Positions 58,193-64,000 of a stretch of DNA of 64,000 nt are shown here, in pieces. A program made the position numbers and the translations under genes. Positions within the stretch are counted from its first letter, which is position 1, and the number at the start of each line of letters is the position of its first letter. Origin of the DNA: Fibrobacter sp. (lineage in GTDB: Bacteria > Fibrobacterota > Fibrobacteria > Fibrobacterales > Fibrobacteraceae); the NCBI GenBank assembly GCA_024399065.1, contig JAKSIB010000018.1:1-64000 (forward strand), given 5' to 3'. Under the pieces are notes generated by a model. That model had not been told where the DNA came from. It saw nothing but the letters and a program-made list of their open reading frames with translations, and did no database searches.

Positions 58193-59143
58193 ATGATTTT
58201 CGTTGCCCTGTGGACAGCAATATTGGTATTCCTTGCAGCGTATCTTTGGCGTAGCCCGAAGATTAAAAACTGGCTCAAGGTTCTGTGGCGCGCCAAACGT
58301 TGGAAGCGCTGGATTGTTGTATCCATCGCCTTCCTTGGGACCATTACGGCAACTTACTGGACACACCCGAAAGTCGAAGAAAAAGTCACCGACACAACAG
58401 AGCTTTTTTACAACTATTCAGCAAATGCGATTCTTAAACTGGATTCCATCCAAAAAATCAAACTGGAACCGGGACTAGACCTTAGCAAGCCCAAGCCAGA
58501 AATCGCATACGTACTCCCGCTCATCATCAATGCCTACAACGAAATTGTCACAAAGCCAACCATGCCCGTACTTGTGCGACTTGATGACATGCTCATGATC
58601 GAGATGCGCGGCTACAAGCAATTCAAGAACAGAGCGATTCTTTTGACAAGGCTTCTAAAAAAGAACCTCGGTAACCGATACAACATCTATATCGATGTGG
58701 GTGAAAACTCCATTCACACCTTGCAGATTTCCTACACCGGCGAGCCCTGGGACATTGAGCAACTTTGCGCCCTCCCAGTTCTGGAATACTCCCGAGCCAA
58801 TCAAATTGATCCCGCACTTTTAATGTCCATCATCCGCCATGTTTCCAACTTTGATTTCAATTTCAAGGGAACCAAGGATAAGCGCGGAATTCTCCTGCTG
58901 AAAGAAGGTGAAGGGCTGGAACAAATTGAGCTTGGTGCACAGCGCCTAAGTAAGTTGTTGCAAATAGGCATCAGTCGCGAAAATGCAGCAGCCACATTCT
59001 ATCCTGACTACGGCATCGGCGACAAGCCCGAAAACTGGAAACAGTCTCCCTTAGCAAAAAGCTGGGTGGACCAGGTCCTTGCAGATGTAACCTTCTACCG
59101 CGAAAACGGGCTGCATATCAATTTTGCAAACAACGCAAAATAA
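58193..59143 (+). CDS. Membrane-anchored protein with lysozyme-like C-terminal region
   Basis: 316 aa. Two hydrophobic N-terminal segments (about 1-20 and 40-55) separated by a Lys/Arg/Trp-rich loop. A middle domain with several beta-strands (LVRLDDMLMIEMRG) follows. The C-terminal part (about 210-316) reads like a soluble lytic transglycosylase fold: YSRANQIDPALLMSIIRHVSNFDFNF, then GILLLKEGEGLEQIELGAQRL. But the catalytic Glu of the usual RxES motif is Ser, and the GLMQL-like motif is not kept. It may be an inactive relative or something else; the family call is tentative. Confidence 0.45.
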   Translation: MIFVALWTAILVFLAAYLWRSPKIKNWLKVLWRAKRWKRWIVVSIAFLGTITATYWTHPKVEEKVTDTTELFYNYSANAILKLDSIQKIKLEPGLDLSKPKPEIAYVLPLIINAYNEIVTKPTMPVLVRLDDMLMIEMRGYKQFKNRAILLTRLLKKNLGNRYNIYIDVGENSIHTLQISYTGEPWDIEQLCALPVLEYSRANQIDPALLMSIIRHVSNFDFNFKGTKDKRGILLLKEGEGLEQIELGAQRLSKLLQIGISRENAAATFYPDYGIGDKPENWKQSPLAKSWVDQVLADVTFYRENGLHINFANNAK

Positions 59144-59164
59144 ATTCGCCCATTAGCTTTTTGC

Positions 59165-59172
59165 TAAATTTG
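59165..59172 (+). promoter_or_regulatory. -7 element (TAAATTTG), leaderless GTG-start gene
   Basis: Full consensus ending 5 nt before the GTG at 59178. Confidence 0.55.
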
Positions 59173-59177
59173 GCATC

Positions 59178-61058
59178 GTGATTCAAGTACAGAACGTTTC
59201 TAAGTCTTTTGGCATGCAGGTCCTTCTGGACCAGGCAAGTTTTTTGGTGGGCGCCCATGAACGCGTGGGCCTCGTAGGTCGTAATGGTTGTGGCAAGTCT
59301 ACTTTGTTCAAGATGATTCTTGGCCAGGAATGTTTGGACGGAGGTACCATCGACATTCCGAAAAAGTACACCATTGGTTATTTGCAACAGCACATCAACT
59401 TCACTCACGCAACAGTTCATGAAGAAGCCTGCAGCGTGTTGAAGCCCAATGAAGATGGCTGGATTGAAGAACACAAGGTGGAAGCAATCTTATTCGGTCT
59501 GGGTTTCGATGAAGAATCCATGAGCAAGGATCCCATGCTTCTTTCCGGCGGTTTCCAGATTCGTTTGAATTTGGCAAAGGTGTTGGCTTCTGAGCCAGAC
59601 ATGCTGTTGCTTGACGAACCGACCAACTACCTGGACATTGTGTCCATGCGTTGGCTCAGCCGCTTTTTGCGCAACTGGAAGGGCGAAGTTCTTCTCATTA
59701 CCCATGACCATCATTTCATGGACGAAGTCTGCACCCACACCGTGGGCATTCACCGCCACAAGATCCGTAAGGTAAAGGGCACTGTAGAAAAGCTCCGCGA
59801 GACCATTGCCGAAGAAGAAGAAGTGGCAATGCGCACCCAGGAAAACGAAGCCAAGAAGAAGGCTCAGCTGGACCAGCTCATTGAACGTTTCCGCTACAAG
59901 GCAGCAAAGGCCGCCATGGTTCAGTCCAAGATCAAGGCTGCAGCAAAGCTCGCCAACGGCGAACGCCTCACCCACGAACGTAATCTGGACTTCAGCTTTA
60001 CCGAAGCTCCGTTCCCAGGAAAGCGCATGCTCCAGGTTCATAATCTGGCATTCAAGTACGGTGACGGTCCGGAACTTTTCAACGAATTGGAATTTGAAGT
60101 TTTCAAGGGCGACCGCATCGCAATCATCGGCCCCAACGGGCGCGGCAAAACTACATTGCTGAACTTGATTGCAAAAGAACTTACACCCACCACAGGCGAG
60201 ATCTGTCACAACCCGAATCTGCAAATCAATTACTTCGGTCAGACAAACATCAACCGCCTTAATCTCGAAAACAACGTCGAAGAGGAAATCGCAAGCGCCA
60301 TCGCGGAAGTCTCCCAGAAGAGCCGTGCCCGCGGTCTTGCAGGCCTCATGATGTTCAGTGGCGATAATGCCCTGAAGAAAATCAAGGTTCTCTCCGGTGG
60401 TGAACGTAGCCGCGTACTTCTCGGCAAGATTCTTGCAAGCCAGTGCAACATGCTGCTGCTTGACGAACCCACCAACCATCTGGACATGGAATCCATCGAA
60501 AGCCTCATCGACGCTCTTGATGATTACGAAGGCACCGCCATGGTGGTGACCCATGATGAAGAACTTCTTCACGCCTTTGCTAACCGCCTCGTAGTTTTCG
60601 ATGGCGGCAAGTGCAGAATCTTCGAAGGATCCTACGCCGACTTCCTTGAAAAGGTGGGCTGGGCTGCAGAAAAGAAGCCGGGTGGAATGGATAGCGACAA
60701 CGCCAAGCTTTCCAACATCGACGTCACCAAGGACGCAGCCACCACCGCAAGCGCTGCACCTTCCGCAAAGATGGACCGCAAGGCTCGTGCTGACTACATC
60801 GCCGAACGTTCCAAGGTCATCAAGCCTCTGGAAAAGGCCATCGCCAAGATCGAAGAGGATATCGCCAAGGCAGAAGAACTCTCCGGAGAACTGGAAGCAA
60901 AGCTTGTGGCAGCCTCCGAATCCGGCGACGGCAATGCCATTACCGCAGTAGCCAAGGATATGGACGACAACAAGAAAAAGATCGACGACCTCTACACTCA
61001 ATACGAAATGAAGAGCGCCGAACTTGATGCTGCCAAGGACAAGTATCCGCTAGACTAA
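59178..61058 (+). CDS. ABC-F family ATPase (YheS/YdiF-like)
   Basis: 626 aa from a GTG start (GTG ATT CAA GTA CAG). Two ABC domains: Walker A GRNGCGKST, signature LSGGFQIR (Phe instead of Gln), LLLDEPTNYLD; then GPNGRGKTT, LSGGERSR, LLLDEPTNHLD. The interdomain linker carries the Lys/Gln-rich KAAKAAMVQSKIKAAAKL segment typical of ABC-F translation factors. The C-terminal tail (about 535-626) is a Lys/Glu-rich coiled coil. It probably works on stalled ribosomes. A second ABC-F lies at 16225-18120, and the two are not close paralogues. A strong terminator follows. Confidence 0.9.
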   Translation: MIQVQNVSKSFGMQVLLDQASFLVGAHERVGLVGRNGCGKSTLFKMILGQECLDGGTIDIPKKYTIGYLQQHINFTHATVHEEACSVLKPNEDGWIEEHKVEAILFGLGFDEESMSKDPMLLSGGFQIRLNLAKVLASEPDMLLLDEPTNYLDIVSMRWLSRFLRNWKGEVLLITHDHHFMDEVCTHTVGIHRHKIRKVKGTVEKLRETIAEEEEVAMRTQENEAKKKAQLDQLIERFRYKAAKAAMVQSKIKAAAKLANGERLTHERNLDFSFTEAPFPGKRMLQVHNLAFKYGDGPELFNELEFEVFKGDRIAIIGPNGRGKTTLLNLIAKELTPTTGEICHNPNLQINYFGQTNINRLNLENNVEEEIASAIAEVSQKSRARGLAGLMMFSGDNALKKIKVLSGGERSRVLLGKILASQCNMLLLDEPTNHLDMESIESLIDALDDYEGTAMVVTHDEELLHAFANRLVVFDGGKCRIFEGSYADFLEKVGWAAEKKPGGMDSDNAKLSNIDVTKDAATTASAAPSAKMDRKARADYIAERSKVIKPLEKAIAKIEEDIAKAEELSGELEAKLVAASESGDGNAITAVAKDMDDNKKKIDDLYTQYEMKSAELDAAKDKYPLD

Positions 61059-61082
61059 AACCCGCACGGTACATCACACAAT

Positions 61083-61121
61083 AAAAAAGGCGCGGAACAA
61101 ATCCGCGCTTTTTCTTTTTTA
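61083..61121. terminator. Rho-independent terminator between convergent genes
   Basis: GGCGCGGA and TCCGCGC(T) stem followed by TTTTCTTTTTT; an A run precedes it for the other strand. Confidence 0.8.
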
Positions 61122-64000
61122 CTTTCTCCGCTTTATACCGAAGGAGTAGGTGTCGAAACTGCTACCCGCAACAGTCTTGCCTGAGCGGATTTTCACTTTC
61201 ACCTTCGTCACATAGACTCCGGTACCTACAACTCGTCCCTTGTCACTATAGCCATCCCACTTGAAGAAAATATTTCCGGGATTGTCAAAGCAATTGGACT
61301 TTTCAGGATTTAACGGATTATAGAAAACCGTAGAATCGTTACAACGAATCGTTCCCTTGGCTTTGTTTACGAACCCGCCCAAATGGGTGTAGTAGTAGTT
61401 TTCCCAATCGATTCTCACGAGGGCCAAGGCAGAATCTCTATCCGCAGCAGACGAAAGATTCATGATTGTTTCGGTGGCCAGTTCTCCAATGCTAAAATTA
61501 AGCAAAGCTCCCGGCACACCCAGGCTGTCTACAATATCCTTAACCGACTTATTGGCAGGAACGGAAATCGGAACAATGTCCTTTCCATTTGCGAACTTTT
61601 CGGTATCGCTGCCAATACCAACAATTCCAGGAACCTTGATTTCAGTTCTCTGCTTCCCCCTAATACGAACCTTGGGGTTGTCAAAGTGCGGCGAGTTTCC
61701 GTTAAGATCGTGGATTTCACCAGGGATCAGCTTGATGGAATCACCAAGCACAGGCAACACGCCGTTTATTGAACGACGGAAGGTTATTTTGACAACATTT
61801 CCATTGGAACTCGACTGAGACAAGACATATTCCAAGGAGTCGGAAATATTGACCGTGTCTCGATAAATGCAGAATGTTGCCGCACCGGCAAAAACCTTTT
61901 CGGTAATACCTTCACTCATGTTCACCGTCATCACGCTAACATCGTCTGTTTTCGGCTCAATTATGGCACTCAAAATAACCGGTCCCACATGGTCTTCAAT
62001 GGACGCGCTCATGCCCAACTTGACAGAATCTCCAGTATCCTCATCCTGGTAGGTATAGTGATACTTTAAGGAGCCACTGTAAATCTCATCGGCAACACCG
62101 GTAAATACAGAAGTCAACAAACCCTTTTCATTTTTGATAATCAGGATTGAATCCATGAAAACCAGGGGTTCAACATTTTCCCTTCCACCAATCGTGTGGA
62201 AGATGCTTTCTCCAAAACTCCAGGACAAGGTGTCCGGAACATTTTCCTTAAAGGGCTTGCTAAACGGAATGGCCAAGCTATCAGGAATTCCATCACCATT
62301 CACATCAAACATTTTTGCACGATTGACAAAGGGAACGGGAGGCTCCTTGAAATGAAGACCAGTCCACTTCAATTCATTGGCAACAAATCCACTGGAAACC
62401 TTAAAGGAGGCATTGACCATGGCCGCTTCACCAACAACGTAGAAGGAGGCTAATCCCGAAGAATCCGTCGTAACAGAAGTAACCTTTTGTCCATTGGCAT
62501 CAAGGAACGACAACGAATCAGATGTTATGAAGTCCAAGGGCACAATACAATCCGTGCAAACGGTACCCACATAAAGTACGGCAATCTTTAAAGGAACCGC
62601 TTCGGGATATGTCACGTGAGCAAGAAGGGTGTCGTTTTTCGGATCAACACCGATGCGCTGGCCACGGAGATTCAAACCTGTCGGATCCAAAACTTTCAGA
62701 GTATCTGCAGGATCGAAAACATCCACGAATGCAATATCCGGCAACGGGTATTCCGGAACCACAAAGGAAATCATCTGAGACTGGGACAAGTCAGAAGCCA
62801 GGTAGCAAATCAACGTATAGTTACCGGAGGCCAGAGATCTAGAACGAACAATAGCGCTGGTGTCAATGGTGAAGCCAGACATATTTTCATTAATGAAAAT
62901 ACCGCCATAATTCAGACCCGGTTCTAGAGCAACGCCATCTCCAGTGAGATTGCCGCCCTTCAGCTGGAACACCGACTGTGCGGACTTCTTTTCAACCTTG
63001 GAAACACTGGTCACATCGCAACTCAGGGATTCATCAACCAACAGCTGCATTAAGTTGTACGAAATCGTACCGTCGGTGGTCGGAACCGCTTCTGTGTAGA
63101 AAGTCTTCTGCGTACGCAAATTGATGGATGTACGCATCTTGAAATTGGAACCATCGGCATTACGTTCCGAGAAGAAAATATGGAACGGATATTCCTGACC
63201 TTCTATCAATTTCAACTTAGGTTCGTTCTGTCCAATAGTGTCAAGATCCACAAAGCCTTCTGCGGGGCTATGGCATCCACCGATATCCACCACGAGATGG
63301 TTGTTGATGAAAACCCAAACATCATCGTCACCACGGAATTCAAAATACTGACCCTTCACATACTGGAACTGGGCAGAAATTTTCATGGCAAAACTATAGT
63401 TGTGAGTCTTTCCTCCCGCCTGATGCTGAAGGTTGTGGTCAAATTTCGGATTCTTCACGGTCATTGCGGAATCCAAATATTCAAGATCGTCAATAGGGAA
63501 GAAACCGCCATCCTCGTGGGATTCAGAAATGTCTGCCAGCCAGAAACCCTCTTCATCCAAAGTCAAGTCGATGTCACGGCAAACGCCATTTGTATAGGAA
63601 CGTCCCTTACTGTCGACAGCCACTTCTACAGGAATAAACCACTTTTCAATTTCGTGGGCGGCGGAACATTCATACCAAGGGTACACAGAAGAGTCTGCGC
63701 GGGCAGGATTTCCATTGACCAAGGTGTCCTGCACCATGCCCAGGGTGTATCCTCCAAGGGGATGCCAGGAAGATTGGCAAGTCTTATTGGTTGCGAGCTT
63801 GCCCGTAGAATCCAAGTACGTGACAGTCGTATAGTCGTTGCCGTAATAGATGTTACCAAAGTCTACGTCGATGGCGTCGTCAAATCCTTCACCAGCCCAG
63901 TCCACCACAAGTGCGGAAATTTTCATCGAGGGACAGATGCCCAAACGCTTGGGATAAGTTTCGCTAAACTTGGGTGCGCTATTGGAAGTAGGATAAGGAT
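61119..64000 (-). CDS. Fibro-slime domain protein, C-terminal part (5' end outside window)
   Basis: At least 960 aa, open at the right edge: the frame continues upstream of 63944 with no stop (about 19 codons to the edge). The fibro-slime domain (about residues 100-310 of the visible part) is recognised by FEFRGDDDVWVFINNHLVVDIGGCHSPAEGFVDLD and YPFHIFFSERNADGSNFKMRTSINL. Ig-like and beta-domains follow, and a C-terminal FlgD-like segment (FFKWDGYSDKGRVVGTGVYVTKVKVK) then YSFGIKRRK. Family members are linked to cellulose adhesion in F. succinogenes. A secreted or surface adhesin is inferred; the signal peptide is not in view. Confidence 0.88.
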   Translation of the reverse strand, partial: PYPTSNSAPKFSETYPKRLGICPSMKISALVVDWAGEGFDDAIDVDFGNIYYGNDYTTVTYLDSTGKLATNKTCQSSWHPLGGYTLGMVQDTLVNGNPARADSSVYPWYECSAAHEIEKWFIPVEVAVDSKGRSYTNGVCRDIDLTLDEEGFWLADISESHEDGGFFPIDDLEYLDSAMTVKNPKFDHNLQHQAGGKTHNYSFAMKISAQFQYVKGQYFEFRGDDDVWVFINNHLVVDIGGCHSPAEGFVDLDTIGQNEPKLKLIEGQEYPFHIFFSERNADGSNFKMRTSINLRTQKTFYTEAVPTTDGTISYNLMQLLVDESLSCDVTSVSKVEKKSAQSVFQLKGGNLTGDGVALEPGLNYGGIFINENMSGFTIDTSAIVRSRSLASGNYTLICYLASDLSQSQMISFVVPEYPLPDIAFVDVFDPADTLKVLDPTGLNLRGQRIGVDPKNDTLLAHVTYPEAVPLKIAVLYVGTVCTDCIVPLDFITSDSLSFLDANGQKVTSVTTDSSGLASFYVVGEAAMVNASFKVSSGFVANELKWTGLHFKEPPVPFVNRAKMFDVNGDGIPDSLAIPFSKPFKENVPDTLSWSFGESIFHTIGGRENVEPLVFMDSILIIKNEKGLLTSVFTGVADEIYSGSLKYHYTYQDEDTGDSVKLGMSASIEDHVGPVILSAIIEPKTDDVSVMTVNMSEGITEKVFAGAATFCIYRDTVNISDSLEYVLSQSSSNGNVVKITFRRSINGVLPVLGDSIKLIPGEIHDLNGNSPHFDNPKVRIRGKQRTEIKVPGIVGIGSDTEKFANGKDIVPISVPANKSVKDIVDSLGVPGALLNFSIGELATETIMNLSSAADRDSALALVRIDWENYYYTHLGGFVNKAKGTIRCNDSTVFYNPLNPEKSNCFDNPGNIFFKWDGYSDKGRVVGTGVYVTKVKVKIRSGKTVAGSSFDTYSFGIKRRK

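Noticed and set aside
1-64000. tRNA, rRNA, CRISPR array, insertion sequence or prophage
   Set aside because: I looked for TTCGANTC-type T-arms, regular spacer arrays, transposase motifs and terminal inverted repeats and saw none that held up by eye. A tRNA scan would be the decisive test.

Overview
The window is almost certainly from a Fibrobacter species (phylum Fibrobacterota), a fibre-degrading anaerobe. It carries three families first defined as paralogous families of Fibrobacter succinogenes: the major paralogous (FISUMP, TIGR02145) domain in three lipoproteins, a fibro-slime domain protein at the right edge, and a TIGR02147-type regulator. It also has many secreted plant cell-wall enzymes with poly-serine linkers and C-terminal tails resembling type IX secretion (T9SS) sorting signals. 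An outer-membrane barrel protein, lpxK and many lipoproteins indicate a Gram-negative envelope. I found no rRNA, tRNA, CRISPR array or insertion sequence.

Layout. 1-4.9 kb: 5' part of argA, an FKBP-type isomerase lipoprotein, folD and small envelope proteins. 5-8.3 kb: two tandem secreted polysaccharide deacetylases (CE4). 8.4-13.2 kb: a SIR2-like protein, a histidine phosphatase, two PAP2 phosphatases and ackA. 13.4-19.8 kb: a large Ig/cadherin-like secreted protein, an ABC-F ATPase, an outer-membrane barrel and an isolated nuoA. 19.9-28.5 kb: FISUMP lipoproteins, a zapA/coiled-coil pair, uvrC, a candidate 6S-like RNA and a YhhN-like membrane protein. 28.7-46.0 kb: a pectin side-chain island with PL9 pectate lyase, GH53 galactanase, LamG lipoprotein plus TIGR02147 regulator, CE12-type acetylesterase, PL11 rhamnogalacturonan lyase and three GH43 enzymes. 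46-64 kb: two BASS-type transporters, ADP-ribosylglycohydrolase, MBL hydrolase, AlkD-like protein, KtrB/KtrA potassium uptake, aroC, lpxK, a RavA-like ATPase, a GroES-like protein, a second ABC-F and the fibro-slime protein.

How it works together. The island could take apart rhamnogalacturonan I: CE12 deacetylates and PL11/PL9 cut the backbone, GH53 cuts galactan side chains, and GH43 enzymes cut arabinan. The main regulatory signal is a 12-bp unit, TRTAGTACA plus three mostly A/T bases, in head-to-tail tandem. It lies upstream of the GH53 gene and throughout the gap between the TIGR02147 regulator and the CE12/PL11 operon, so it is a good candidate operator for that regulator. The regulator is followed 15 bp later by a LamG-domain lipoprotein, which suggests a glycan-sensing pair.

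Transcription signals look Bacteroidota-like. A TAnnTTTG-type -7 element recurs upstream of genes, often only 4-8 bases before the start codon, implying many leaderless or nearly leaderless mRNAs. Other genes have an AGGAG-type ribosome site. All functional calls come from motif recognition by eye; no database search was run.
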